From the NCBI RefSeq assembly GCF_004571195.1, contig NZ_CP038271.1:1873501-1937500 (forward strand): DNA of 64,000 nucleotides. Direction: 5' to 3'. The translations under genes and the position numbers were made by a program. Each line of letters starts with the position of its first letter. Within the stretch, counting starts at the first letter, position 1. A model generated the notes under the pieces. The model was not told where the DNA came from, ran no database searches, and saw only the letters and a program-made list of their open reading frames with translations. Source of the DNA: Legionella geestiana (GTDB lineage: Bacteria > Pseudomonadota > Gammaproteobacteria > Legionellales > Legionellaceae). Shown in pieces: positions 20,568-29,989 of the stretch.

Positions 20568-21481
20568 GATGCGCTCTCCGTGTGGTGCGTTCGTGCCATA
20601 AGCGCCTGCACGAGCGTGCGCAATCCGTCTGCGCGCGCCCCGAATGGCGCGAGATGTTGAAGGGCCTTTGCAAACTGGGCATCCAACAGGGCGGCCAGCG
20701 AATCCCGCTCATAGAGACTCGCAAACGTAGTTTTGGCGTTGACGGCATCCGAGGCCTGGCCCTTGCCAAGCGTTTCGCGCGCGCTGTAGCGGTCAAGATA
20801 GTCGTCCTGAATCTGGAAGGCGATGCCGGTGTCTTTGGCAAAGTGTAAAAGATGCTGCGCGTCTTCACCGTCTACCTCGCCTGCTGCAAGTGCCATGCGT
20901 ACACAGGCTTCTATCAGGCGACCGGTTTTGAGGCCATGAATGCGGCGCAATTCAATTTCAGGCACATTCGGCTGCTGCAAAACAGTAAGATCGAGACTCT
21001 GACCGCTCACCATGCCGGCAGCACCGCTTGCATGCAGAAGGATACCAGCGATAGTGAGAGTTGTTTTTGCCGTCAGGCAGTCAGCGAGCCGGGTCGTTAA
21101 GACCTCGATGCCGAGTGACTGCAGGGCATCGCCCGCTAGAATGGCAGTGGCTTCATCAAATGCGCGGTGACAGGTGGGAAGACCGCGGCGTAAATCGTCA
21201 TTATCCATCGCAGGCAGGTCATCGTGTACCAGAGAATACGTGTGCACCAGCTCGATGGCGGCCGCGATGGTATCAAGTGGTCTTAACGGGATGTCAAACA
21301 ATGCTCCGGTAAAGTAGACCAGCAGCGGGCGAATACGTTTGCCACCGGGAAAAAGGGCGTGCGCCATGGCCTGTCGCAGGCGATTGTCGGCAATTGGAAA
21401 GGTTTCGAGGATATCTGTCAGTGTTTCATTTACCCGCGTGCGCCAGGTATCAAAGACGGCGTCCTCTGCCACATTACGCAT
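20546..21481 (-). CDS. ispA: Farnesyl-diphosphate synthase (geranyltranstransferase)
   Basis: A 311-residue short-chain prenyl transferase. [12 protein letters not shown] binds isopentenyl diphosphate, [17 protein letters not shown] is the first Asp-rich motif (with the two-residue insertion of the eubacterial type) and IQDDYLDRY the second; [18 protein letters not shown] is typical of bacterial IspA. It makes FPP for undecaprenyl phosphate (uppS lies in this window) and quinones. A longer frame opens at 21631, but ATG 21481 overlaps the xseB stop by eight bases, matches the family start and gives the normal xseB-ispA coupling. Confidence 0.95.
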   Translation of the reverse strand: MRNVAEDAVFDTWRTRVNETLTDILETFPIADNRLRQAMAHALFPGGKRIRPLLVYFTGALFDIPLRPLDTIAAAIELVHTYSLVHDDLPAMDNDDLRRGLPTCHRAFDEATAILAGDALQSLGIEVLTTRLADCLTAKTTLTIAGILLHASGAAGMVSGQSLDLTVLQQPNVPEIELRRIHGLKTGRLIEACVRMALAAGEVDGEDAQHLLHFAKDTGIAFQIQDDYLDRYSARETLGKGQASDAVNAKTTFASLYERDSLAALLDAQFAKALQHLAPFGARADGLRTLVQALMARTHHTESASCNSSNT

Positions 21482-21692
21482 CAGGCTCTCCTGCGCCTGG
21501 CAGCGCAGTCGCTGCCAGCAGTTCAACTTTCTGTTCAGCCTCGCGCAATACTTCTTCGCATTTTCGTGCGAGCAGTATGCCCTTTTCAAACTGCTTGAGT
21601 GACTCTTCAAGGGCAAGGTCGCCCTTTTCAAGCAGATTCACAATGGTTTCCAGCTCAGCGATGGATTTTTCAAACGGTACGGGTTTGCTCAT
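21474..21692 (-). CDS. xseB: Exodeoxyribonuclease VII small subunit
   Basis: A 72-residue XseB. It reads [20 protein letters not shown] and [20 protein letters not shown], the two-helix coiled-coil pattern of the family. Several copies bind one XseA to make the single-strand exonuclease. It is the first gene of the xseB-ispA-mscS-cinA run; xseA is not in the window. Confidence 0.96.
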   Translation of the reverse strand: MSKPVPFEKSIAELETIVNLLEKGDLALEESLKQFEKGILLARKCEEVLREAEQKVELLAATALPGAGEPDA

Positions 21693-21721
21693 GGAAGCTC
21701 CTTAAGTGACTCAATGCGCTG

Positions 21722-22768
21722 TCATGGTGTGTATTTCAGCCAGACCGGCATGACCCGGTTGAGGTAATCCATGAATTTCCAGAGTCCCACCTGGGACTCC
21801 TCATTGCCAAAGGGGTCTGAACGCACTTCCGGGTAGGCTATGCCAAGCCCGAAGAGGCCTGGTGCAATGATGCCGACTTTTGGATTATGGACAATTTTGC
21901 CATATCCGCGCAGATGCGGCGAGTGCTGCCGGGAAAAACCTATCGCCCCAATGACCCAATCGCACGCAGGCAGAAAGCGTTCAAGATTTTCGGGCGTTGA
22001 CAGATGGCGCTCAAGGTTGGCGGGCAGCATGCCGTCCAGATGTTCTCGCGCCCAGGTTGCGGCGTCACCCTTGAGGCCGGTGTTGTCAAAAAGAATCCAC
22101 CCCCCCATGTCGAGTGCATAACGACAGGGTGAGCGGTAAAAATTAATAATGCGCCGAACCCCAAGGTCTACCAGGTTTTTAAGCACAAGGATGGCGGAGT
22201 GAGACGCGCCAAAAACGCCGATGGTATCGTGTGCTTTAACCGCTTTTGCGAGCAGTTCAGGATTTAAGGAAGTCTCCAGTGCCAGGGCATTCTGGTGATG
22301 CGACTCAAGCGCCACGGGCTGGGCGCCGGTGGCAAGAATCACCTGGTGCGCAAGAAAAGCCTCACTGCCGCCGGTCAACGTCCAGGAGCGGTGCGCCAGA
22401 TGAAGGTCTTCGACCGTTAAGCGATGTGTCTGAACCTGCTTCATCAATTCCCCGGTTATCCAGGCAAGCGGCTTAACCATGTCCGCGAGCATGCAGGTTT
22501 TATCCGGGGACAGGTGGTCAAGGCGCAGTTCTTCAGGGCAGCGCTCATAGGCAAAAGCCCTGCAGTTATTCAGGTAATCATTAAATTTCTGCACCACCGT
22601 GTTACTGGGCACCTGACTCCAGCAACGCGCAAAATGGCCCACGCTGAAATCAGGGTCCAGCCAGAGAATATCCTTCGGATTCACACCCTCGTCCATCAGT
22701 TTACCGACAGCGGCAATACCGGCGGGACCGGCTCCGACTACCGCCCATTGAAAAGCATTCCGGTTCAT
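21722..22768 (-). CDS. FAD/NAD(P)-binding oxidoreductase
   Basis: A 348-residue flavoprotein-like enzyme. The FAD-binding GxGxxG motif is at the start (WAVVGAGPAGIAAVGKL), ILATGAQP is the conserved ATG motif, and a second dinucleotide motif IGVFGASHSAILVLKNLVDLG sits near residue 200. The pattern resembles YpdA/lysine-ornithine monooxygenase-like or thioredoxin-reductase-like proteins, but no CxxC redox pair is visible. An in-frame start at 22831 exists; ATG 22768 sits directly before the Rossmann motif. It is divergent from radA with about 80 bases between. The substrate is unknown. Confidence 0.75.
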   Translation of the reverse strand: MNRNAFQWAVVGAGPAGIAAVGKLMDEGVNPKDILWLDPDFSVGHFARCWSQVPSNTVVQKFNDYLNNCRAFAYERCPEELRLDHLSPDKTCMLADMVKPLAWITGELMKQVQTHRLTVEDLHLAHRSWTLTGGSEAFLAHQVILATGAQPVALESHHQNALALETSLNPELLAKAVKAHDTIGVFGASHSAILVLKNLVDLGVRRIINFYRSPCRYALDMGGWILFDNTGLKGDAATWAREHLDGMLPANLERHLSTPENLERFLPACDWVIGAIGFSRQHSPHLRGYGKIVHNPKVGIIAPGLFGLGIAYPEVRSDPFGNEESQVGLWKFMDYLNRVMPVWLKYTP

Positions 22769-22846
22769 GATGAAGTGCGCTACCCTTGTGGCGAAAAGAA
22801 GGAGTGTAGAGAATTCCCGCTCCTTGGGCAACCGGCAGAGTAAACC

Positions 22847-24202
22847 ATGAAAACTAAAACGCGTTTTGTATGCAGCGCATGTGCTGCAGTCTTCACACAG
22901 TGGGCAGGGCAGTGCACCCAGTGCGGGGCATGGAATGCGGTTTCTGAAGAGGCGCGCATGCCAGCGCGTCCTGACAGTCGCCGTGGAAATTATGCCAATG
23001 AACGCTCCGTGATTGTGGCGCTTGAGGATGTGAGCCTTGAGGCACGTGAGCGCACGGACTGTGGGCTTTCGGAATTAAACCGCGTGCTTGGCGGGGGGCT
23101 TGTGGATGGTGCGGTGGTTCTGATTGGCGGGGACCCCGGCATTGGCAAATCAACGCTGCTGCTGCAGACGCTTGCGGCATTATCTGCTCATCAGCCGGTA
23201 CTTTATGTAACCGGTGAGGAATCCCTGCAACAGGTGGCCCTGCGCGCACGCCGTCTGCAGCTGCCGCTTTCAGGGCTTTCGCTGCTCGCAGAGACGCACA
23301 TTGAGTCCATCCTTGAACAGGCGGTACGTGCCAGGCCGCGAACGCTCGTGATTGATTCCGTGCAGACCATCTACACCGATACGCTGACATCAGCGCCCGG
23401 AAGCGTGAGCCAGGTGCGCGAAGCCGCAGCCCAGCTTGTGCGTTTTGCCAAAATGACAGGAACCTCCGTGTTTATCGTCGGTCATGTCACCAAGGATGGC
23501 AGCCTCGCAGGTCCGCGCGTACTGGAGCACATGGTCGACTGCGTGCTCTATTTCGAAGGCCAGGGAGACAGCCGTTTTCGTGTGATTCGCGCCATCAAAA
23601 ACCGCTTTGGAGCCGTCAACGAGCTTGGGGTGTTTGCGATGACCGACCGCGGGCTGCGTGAAGTGGCAAATCCCTCGGCAATTTTTCTTTCGCGACAACC
23701 CGACCCGGCTCCCGGCAGCGCCGTGATGGTCACCTGGGAAGGTTCACGCCCGATGCTTGTTGAGGTGCAGGCACTGGTTGATGAAGCGCACGGCGGGCAG
23801 CCACGGCGGGTTGTGGCGGGTCTTGAGCAGAACCGCCTTGCCATTCTGCTGGCCGTTTTGCACCGCCATGCGGGCATTGCCACGTTTGACCAGGATGTCT
23901 TCGTGAGCGTGGTGGGAGGGGTGCGTGTCGGTGAGACGGCGATTGATCTTGCACTTCTGGCTGCGGTGGTTTCAAGCCTTCGCAATCACGTGTTCTGCCG
24001 CGAAACCATTGTCTTTGGCGAAGTGGGACTGGCCGGTGAAATCCGCCCGGTGCAAAGCGGCCAGGAGCGGCTGCGCGAAGCGGCAAAGCACGGGTTTCGC
24101 CGCGCGATTGTGCCAAAGGCGAATGCCCCGCGCCAGGCCGGTGATATGGAAGTGGTCGCCGTTGGACATTTGCAGGAAGCCCTCGAGCATTTTTTTGCCT
24201 GA
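22847..24202 (+). CDS. radA: DNA repair protein RadA
   Basis: A 451-residue RadA/Sms. An N-terminal zinc finger (CSACAAVFTQWAGQCTQCGAW) is followed by the RecA-like ATPase with GGDPGIGKSTLLLQ (Walker A), the RadA-specific KNRFG motif (AIKNRFGAVNELG), and a C-terminal Lon-protease-like domain (VSVVGGVRVGETAIDLALL, VFGEVGLAGEIRPV) without the catalytic Ser-Lys pair of Lon. It is a branch-migration helicase in recombination. It is a single gene, convergent with the large repeat protein. Confidence 0.96.
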   Translation: MKTKTRFVCSACAAVFTQWAGQCTQCGAWNAVSEEARMPARPDSRRGNYANERSVIVALEDVSLEARERTDCGLSELNRVLGGGLVDGAVVLIGGDPGIGKSTLLLQTLAALSAHQPVLYVTGEESLQQVALRARRLQLPLSGLSLLAETHIESILEQAVRARPRTLVIDSVQTIYTDTLTSAPGSVSQVREAAAQLVRFAKMTGTSVFIVGHVTKDGSLAGPRVLEHMVDCVLYFEGQGDSRFRVIRAIKNRFGAVNELGVFAMTDRGLREVANPSAIFLSRQPDPAPGSAVMVTWEGSRPMLVEVQALVDEAHGGQPRRVVAGLEQNRLAILLAVLHRHAGIATFDQDVFVSVVGGVRVGETAIDLALLAAVVSSLRNHVFCRETIVFGEVGLAGEIRPVQSGQERLREAAKHGFRRAIVPKANAPRQAGDMEVVAVGHLQEALEHFFA

Positions 24203-24245
24203 TTGCACGGATACTGCGGGGCGCTCCCCCTCCCGGCCATCCTTA

Positions 24246-26702
24246 CTACAGTATCCAGCAGGAGCACCTGCTTATTATGGCGTTACCGTTATCCGATGAC
24301 GCCTGCCTGCCTGAGGATGCCGCGCTATTGGTTGTGGCAAAGAAACCTTCGCGCGCGGCAGAGGGAGAGGCGACTGGGGCAGGTGACCTGAGCAGGTTTG
24401 AAAAATCGGTCAACATCCAAAGACTGCTCACGTGTGTAGTGATGCCGGCCCGTGGCAGTACCAGCCAGTCCTGCAGGAAAGCCGAGCAGGCAGGCGTCCA
24501 CTCTTCGGCGTATTTTTTTTGCAGGCTGTCAATGAAGGCGCGCCCTTTTTCTTCGCTGATATTGAGGCTTTCCATGGCTTCGAGCTGGTCGCCCGTCAGC
24601 GGCTCGAGGTTTGCTATGGCCTCCTCTGCATCAAGAAGATGTGCACGTTTATCGGCCGTGAGCTGTTGTAAGAAGTGACTGCGGGCAAAATCACGCAGCT
24701 CAGCTTCCAGGATGTCGTTGCCAAAGGGATGCATGAAGGGGTGCCCAATCACGGATTGAAAGAGGCGGCGGTTGACGCCGGAGTAGCAGCTCGGCATGTC
24801 GCCTTCTTTGACATTATCATACTCCTCACGCGCCTCGGTGCCGTCAGCGCGCTGTACAGGGCGCGTGCGGTCCCAGTTGTGAGCGCGTCCAATGAGGGCA
24901 AGCTCGCGAATAAAATGCTCGATTCGTCCCTCAAGGGTGTGCCCGTCTGTGGCCGGTGTGTTCTCGTCACTGGCCGCGAGCCAGAGGAGTCCAATCAGGG
25001 TGTGGTAATTTTCGAAGGTGGAGTAGCCCGTATGTAAAGCGGGGTTGCCTTCGACATAGGCCGCATTTTCCGCCATCCAGGGGTTTGGGCGGAGGAGCCA
25101 GCGCAGGGCCGTGTGCGCCGGGTGTGCATGATACGCCTTCAGCGCCGCTTCCCGCGCATCCTGTTCAAGCGGCATCTCGAGAAATTCGTTCCAAGTCAGG
25201 GGGAGGTGGATGGTGGTGTCGTTGACGGTGATGCAGGCCGGATGGTCAAGGCAGCGTTCACGCAGGCGCTCACGCAGAATTTCAAGGAGGTTCTCAGCTC
25301 CCGTGAATTGCAGGACCTCTCCATAGTGAGCATGGATACGCCGGATGCGCTTTTGCTCGGCTTTGGTCAGAACGCGCATGGATGACTCGCGGTCCTCGGC
25401 AAGGGCGCGCAGGTCCAATCCTCCCTGCATCTCATGGACATAGAACTGGTTTTCTTCAGCGAGGATGCGCACTGGTGCGAGTGTCAACAGGATGGCAGCG
25501 GCTGCCTCGTTTTCAGTGGCGAGCGCGAGGCGCAGCAGCTCGTTAGTCTCGTTCGGCGTGACAGCTCGATGTGCAAGGACCGCAACGCCCGGGATGCGCA
25601 TCAGAAAGCGCAAATGCTCAAGGGCTTCTTCGGTGTTTTCCCGTATCAAATGGCGCGCCACATAAAAGGCAAGTCGCGCATCAGTCGCATTAAGGGTAAA
25701 GACGCCGTTGGGGTTACTTGCGGCAAAAGCCTCTGACGCTTCCTGCCACTCCTGCAGACGGGCTTCAGCATACGGGCGCACATGATGGCCGTATTCGCGC
25801 ATGTGCATTTCAGCCCAGGCAAAAATGAGGGGTTTACGATGGAGGTGCTCGAGGACGAGCTGGCGACTGCATGCTGCGGCTATCCGATAGGCGAAATAGT
25901 TACCAGCCTGCAGCGCCTCCAGCACTTGCGCCTCGCTCATCTGGTTTTCCAGATGCTTCAGGATATCTAGATGGCCGTGTGCTGCGGTATAACGATACAT
26001 GCCATAGTCATCAGTCTGCAGCGCCTCCCGCTTTTGCGCATCACTCATTCGGTTTTCAAAGTGCTCGAGAATCTCGGGGTGGTTTTCTGTTGCGGCAGAG
26101 CTATATGCTCCATAGTCTCCAGCCAGGAGCGCCTCCAGCTTTTGCGCCTCGCTCATCCGGCTTTCAAGGTGCTTGAGAATATCCAGATGGCCGCATGCTG
26201 CTGTGGCGGCATATCCGTAATAGTTAAGGACCTTTATCGCCTCCATTTGTTGCTCTTCACTCATCAGGCTTTCAAAGTGCTTGAGGATTTCGAGGTGGCC
26301 CGCAACTGCCACTATCCAGTAGAGATAATAGTTTTCGGCCTGAATAGCCTGCCTGTGTGGTTCGAGCGCCATTGCCTGCCCGAGCGCATGAAGAAGGTCG
26401 GTGCGCCCGACACAGGCACCTGCAATGAAAATACTCAGGTCGTCACACCCCATGGCCCGGGATGCAGCGAGAACGGCTTCTACCCCATGCTCTCTATGAC
26501 CATACAGCATGCAGAGTAAGGATTTTAAGGGTCTCTCAACGGGTTGAAGGGGTAGCGACGCTGTCTCCAGAGAGCCTTCCATTCTTTGTAATTCAGCATC
26601 GAGCGCCTCGCACTCAAAGTATCGACTGTACCATACCGTCTCCGGAATGTGTCGTGCCAGGGGATGGGAAAGGTGCTTTTCCAGTGTGCGAAGTTTTGGC
26701 AT
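24246..26702 (-). CDS. Large 36-residue-repeat protein with C-terminal CaaX box; candidate effector
   Basis: An 818-residue protein with no signal peptide. Five repeats of exactly 36 residues have aromatic anchors at residues 124, 160, 196, 232 and 268 and the pattern NY-Y-AA-GHLDILKHLE--MSEAQ--EAL, an ankyrin-like helical solenoid. A long C-terminal region (about 290-780) includes IGRAHNWDRTRP and GDMPSCYSGVNRRLFQSV, which I do not recognise as a named domain. The protein ends CSCWIL: the last four residues CWIL fit a eukaryotic CaaX prenylation signal, X = Leu favouring geranylgeranylation. GAGGAG nine bases before ATG 26702 sets the start; an upstream frame begins at 26873. Repeats plus CaaX point to a translocated, membrane-anchored effector. 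This is inference. Confidence 0.8.
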   Translation of the reverse strand: MPKLRTLEKHLSHPLARHIPETVWYSRYFECEALDAELQRMEGSLETASLPLQPVERPLKSLLCMLYGHREHGVEAVLAASRAMGCDDLSIFIAGACVGRTDLLHALGQAMALEPHRQAIQAENYYLYWIVAVAGHLEILKHFESLMSEEQQMEAIKVLNYYGYAATAACGHLDILKHLESRMSEAQKLEALLAGDYGAYSSAATENHPEILEHFENRMSDAQKREALQTDDYGMYRYTAAHGHLDILKHLENQMSEAQVLEALQAGNYFAYRIAAACSRQLVLEHLHRKPLIFAWAEMHMREYGHHVRPYAEARLQEWQEASEAFAASNPNGVFTLNATDARLAFYVARHLIRENTEEALEHLRFLMRIPGVAVLAHRAVTPNETNELLRLALATENEAAAAILLTLAPVRILAEENQFYVHEMQGGLDLRALAEDRESSMRVLTKAEQKRIRRIHAHYGEVLQFTGAENLLEILRERLRERCLDHPACITVNDTTIHLPLTWNEFLEMPLEQDAREAALKAYHAHPAHTALRWLLRPNPWMAENAAYVEGNPALHTGYSTFENYHTLIGLLWLAASDENTPATDGHTLEGRIEHFIRELALIGRAHNWDRTRPVQRADGTEAREEYDNVKEGDMPSCYSGVNRRLFQSVIGHPFMHPFGNDILEAELRDFARSHFLQQLTADKRAHLLDAEEAIANLEPLTGDQLEAMESLNISEEKGRAFIDSLQKKYAEEWTPACSAFLQDWLVLPRAGITTHVSSLWMLTDFSNLLRSPAPVASPSAAREGFFATTNSAASSGRQASSDNGNAIISRCSCWIL

Positions 26703-26971
26703 GCCGCGATGCTCCTCGCTGTTTCCAGGACGATTTTTGCGTTTAACCGTATCATAAAAACCAGAATCTGTTGATATTTTAAATCCTCTCCAACAGCGGC
26801 GGTAAATCCGGTTATGCGCGGAGTAAGTGCATCCAGAGTGTGTCTGAGCTACATAGTGTGGTTGCAAATTCAACGGTTTGGCAGCAATACGGATAGTGCG
26901 GACTGCGGGGGGTTAATATTTGCCGTCAAAGCGGTTACACTACAGACCTTTTTTCAAAAGGCGGAATTGCG

Positions 26972-27706
26972 TTGAACCAGAATATACCCCGGCATGTTGC
27001 CATCGTAATGGATGGTAACGGACGATGGGCAGAAAGCCGTGGCCTGCCCCGTGCGGAGGGACATCGTGCCGGTATGGAAGCGGTGAAGGCGACGATACGT
27101 GCCTGTCTTGAGTTTCAGATACCGGTGCTGAGCCTTTTTGCCTTCAGTATGGAAAACTGGTCGCGTCCTGAGCGTGAAGTCAGCTTTCTCATGCAGCTTT
27201 TTGCCGAATCTCTGGTTTCCCAGCTCGAAGAGCTGCACCAGCACGGTATCCGTCTGCGTTTTACCGGCGATAGAAACCTGCTGCCAGAAATATTGCGCGA
27301 TCGCATGCAGGAAGCGGAAGCCTTTACCGGCGATAATACGCGTCTTTTAGTGAATGTGGTGGTGAGTTACGGCGGAAAGTGGGATATCGTTCAGGCCGCA
27401 CGTGCGCTCGCTTCACGCGTGGCGCGCGGCGAACTCGCACCCGATGCCATTGACGAAACCACCTTTGCCGCAGCGCTTGCAACCGGCGACCTGCCGGAGC
27501 CTGATCTTTTTATTCGCACGAGCGGTGAGCAGCGTCTCAGTAACTTTTACCTGTGGCAGTTTGCTTATACCGAACTGTATTTCACGGCGCTCCACTGGCC
27601 GGATTTCAACCGTGACGCCATGGCACAAGCCCTGGATGGATTTGCCCGGCGCGAGCGCCGTTTTGGTGCCCTGGCTCAATCTTGCGAAGAGGTCTCTCAT
27701 GTTTAG
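26972..27706 (+). CDS. uppS: Undecaprenyl diphosphate synthase
   Basis: A 244-residue cis-prenyltransferase. It begins [20 protein letters not shown], with the catalytic Asp and phosphate-binding GNGRW, and contains [11 protein letters not shown] and [22 protein letters not shown], the UppS signature. It extends FPP with eight isoprene units for the cell-wall carrier lipid. The start is TTG 26972; no better start precedes the motif. The stop overlaps cdsA by eight bases. The 269-base gap before it (26703-26971) holds its promoter and that of the divergent repeat protein, but no clear boxes. Confidence 0.95.
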   Translation: MNQNIPRHVAIVMDGNGRWAESRGLPRAEGHRAGMEAVKATIRACLEFQIPVLSLFAFSMENWSRPEREVSFLMQLFAESLVSQLEELHQHGIRLRFTGDRNLLPEILRDRMQEAEAFTGDNTRLLVNVVVSYGGKWDIVQAARALASRVARGELAPDAIDETTFAAALATGDLPEPDLFIRTSGEQRLSNFYLWQFAYTELYFTALHWPDFNRDAMAQALDGFARRERRFGALAQSCEEVSHV

Positions 27707-28505
27707 GCAGCGGCTGCTGACCACGCTGATTCTGGTACCGCTGGTACTGGCGCTTATTTTTCTTGCGGACTCCCGCCTGCTTGACATGATGGTGCTCGCC
27801 CTGGTGCTGACAGCCGGGGTGGAATGGCAGGGTCTGGTACCGCTTAAGGGCCGTTCCTCTCGTACCGGACTGCTGGTGGTATTGACCCTTCTTTCAGTCG
27901 CTGCAGCGCATGTGGCGCTTTGCACGCCCTTGACCGGTGTGCTGGCAGCCGGTTTCTGGCTGATAGCGCTCATGCTGATGCTGACCTATCCCGCGTCAGA
28001 AACGCTCTGGGGGCATCGCGCACTCATATACCTTGCTGCCTGTCTGCTGCTGCCGCTTTTTGCAGGAACCCTGCACGCGCTGTGTGTCATGCCCCGGGGA
28101 CGGGAACTTCTGGTGTACGTGCTGCTGCTTGTCTGGGCGGCGGACATCGGTGCCTATCTCGCGGGAAAAGCATGGGGACGGCACAAACTGCTGGTGCGTG
28201 TCAGTCCTGGGAAAACGGTGGAAGGCCTTTGCGGCGGTCTGGCGCTTTCCATGCTCGTGGCATTTGGCGGCGCTCTCTATTTCGCACCGCCTGAAACGCT
28301 GCTCTGGTATGGCGTTGCATTTACGGTGGCACTGGTATCTGTGATCGGCGATTTATTTTTCAGCATGCTGAAGCGCCGCTGTGGCCTGAAGGATACCGGG
28401 CGTTTTTTCCCGGGACACGGAGGCATGCTTGACCGCATTGACAGCCTCATTGCAGCACTGCCTCTTTTTTATCTGGCCTGCTGCCACCTCTTGAAGGTAG
28501 CCTGA
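27699..28505 (+). CDS. cdsA: Phosphatidate cytidylyltransferase
   Basis: A 268-residue membrane enzyme with about seven or eight hydrophobic segments. The C-terminal signature is [21 protein letters not shown] followed by [14 protein letters not shown], and [14 protein letters not shown] precedes it. It makes CDP-diacylglycerol for phospholipid synthesis. ATG 27699 overlaps the uppS stop; a longer frame from 27402 lies within uppS and is not real. One base after its stop rseP begins; in many gammaproteobacteria dxr lies between, and here it does not. Confidence 0.95.
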   Translation: MFRQRLLTTLILVPLVLALIFLADSRLLDMMVLALVLTAGVEWQGLVPLKGRSSRTGLLVVLTLLSVAAAHVALCTPLTGVLAAGFWLIALMLMLTYPASETLWGHRALIYLAACLLLPLFAGTLHALCVMPRGRELLVYVLLLVWAADIGAYLAGKAWGRHKLLVRVSPGKTVEGLCGGLALSMLVAFGGALYFAPPETLLWYGVAFTVALVSVIGDLFFSMLKRRCGLKDTGRFFPGHGGMLDRIDSLIAALPLFYLACCHLLKVA

Positions 28506-28506
28506 C

Positions 28507-29871
28507 ATGCTGACCACTCTTATGTCCTTTCTTCTCGCACTCTTTGTGCTGGTTATTGTGCATGAGGCCGGTCATTATCTGGTGGCGCGTGCCTGCGGGG
28601 TTCGGGTACTGCGTTTTTCCTTTGGCTTTGGTCCGGTGCTGGCGCGTTTTAGAAACCGTCACCACACCGAGTTTGCATGGTCGGCTTTCCCGCTTGGGGG
28701 ATATGTCAAAATGCTCGATACAACGGAGGCCGAGGTCGCGCCATCCGAACGCAGTGAGGCGTTTGACTGCCAGCCGGTATGGTCGCGTATCGCGATTGTT
28801 GCGGCGGGGCCGGTTTTTAATCTTCTCTTTGCGTTTTTTGCCCTCTGGCTGGCATTGATAATTGGATTCAAGACGCTCGCGCCCATCGTAGGTGAGGTGC
28901 GCCCTCAAAGCATCGCTGATGATATGGGGCTGCGCGCTTCACAGGAAATTGTGCGTCTTGGCGATATACCGGTTGCGAGCTGGCGTGATTTTCAGTATGC
29001 ACTGCTGCCGTTTTTAGGCAGTAAAGTGGCGGTCCCCGTGGTGGTACGCGATATGAAAAGCGGCAGGGAGATACCGCTCAAGCTGCCGATGGAGCGCCTG
29101 CAGCTTGATTCCGGCAGGGTATCCTTATTCGAAAGCCTGGGCATTCTTCCCTTCATGCCGAAGTTGAAGCCCGTTGTAGGTGAGGTGGTGGATGGTTCAC
29201 CGGCGGCGAAGGCCGGGTTTCTGCCAGGAGACAGGGTGGTTTCCGTCAATGCCGAACCGGTTGGCGACTGGGTGGATTTCGTCACGTTGGTGCGGGCGCG
29301 TCCTGATACCGATGTTAACGTACAGGTCAAGCGGGATGGCGGTCTTTTGAACCTTAACGTGAGCATTGGGTCGCAGGAGTCTGCGGGGCGGCGTGAGGGC
29401 TATCTTGGGCTGTTGTCGCTCAAACCTGATTGGCCAAAGGGCTGGTATCGCGTGCAGCGCGAAACGCCGCTTCAGGCAATTCCCGAGGCCTTTTCACAAA
29501 CGCTGCACCTGACCGGCGCCACTTTTATCTCGATTGGACGCTTTCTGACCGGGCAGCTCGCCCTGAAAAATCTCAGTGGGCCTGTTGGCATTGCCGAGGG
29601 TGCGGGCGAGTCGGCACGCAGCGGGTTTGTCTGGTACCTCTCGTTCCTTGCGCTGGTGAGCATTAGCCTTGGTGTGTTGAACCTGCTTCCCGTTCCATTG
29701 CTCGATGGCGGTCATCTTTTCTATTACCTGATGGAAGTGGTGTTTCGGCGACCTGTACCGGAAGGCGTGAAAACCGCGGGAGCCTATGTGGGGCTTGCGG
29801 TATTAATGGCGCTGATGGTGATTGCGCTGACAAATGATGTGGCGCGACTCGGGAGTGTTCTCATTTCTTAG
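28507..29871 (+). CDS. rseP: RIP metalloprotease RseP (site-2 protease)
   Basis: A 454-residue intramembrane protease. HEAGH (HExxH) sits in the first membrane helix (VIVHEAGHYLVARACG), two PDZ domains occupy about 115-200 and 210-290 (VVGEVVDGSPAAKAGFLPGDRVVSV), and LNLLPVPLLDGGHL provides the third zinc ligand Asp and the conserved LDG motif. It cuts anti-sigma factor RseA in the envelope stress response and clears signal peptides. It is in the uppS-cdsA-rseP-bamA run. Confidence 0.97.
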   Translation: MLTTLMSFLLALFVLVIVHEAGHYLVARACGVRVLRFSFGFGPVLARFRNRHHTEFAWSAFPLGGYVKMLDTTEAEVAPSERSEAFDCQPVWSRIAIVAAGPVFNLLFAFFALWLALIIGFKTLAPIVGEVRPQSIADDMGLRASQEIVRLGDIPVASWRDFQYALLPFLGSKVAVPVVVRDMKSGREIPLKLPMERLQLDSGRVSLFESLGILPFMPKLKPVVGEVVDGSPAAKAGFLPGDRVVSVNAEPVGDWVDFVTLVRARPDTDVNVQVKRDGGLLNLNVSIGSQESAGRREGYLGLLSLKPDWPKGWYRVQRETPLQAIPEAFSQTLHLTGATFISIGRFLTGQLALKNLSGPVGIAEGAGESARSGFVWYLSFLALVSISLGVLNLLPVPLLDGGHLFYYLMEVVFRRPVPEGVKTAGAYVGLAVLMALMVIALTNDVARLGSVLIS

Positions 29872-29989
29872 ATGCTGTCGTCATATCACAGAGCTTGACA
29901 GGGTTGAGCGGTTTCGATAAAAGGGTCTCTCATTGCCGTATTCACGCGGTGAGTGCGGGTGTGCTTGTAGTGCTGGACGTATAAAAACA

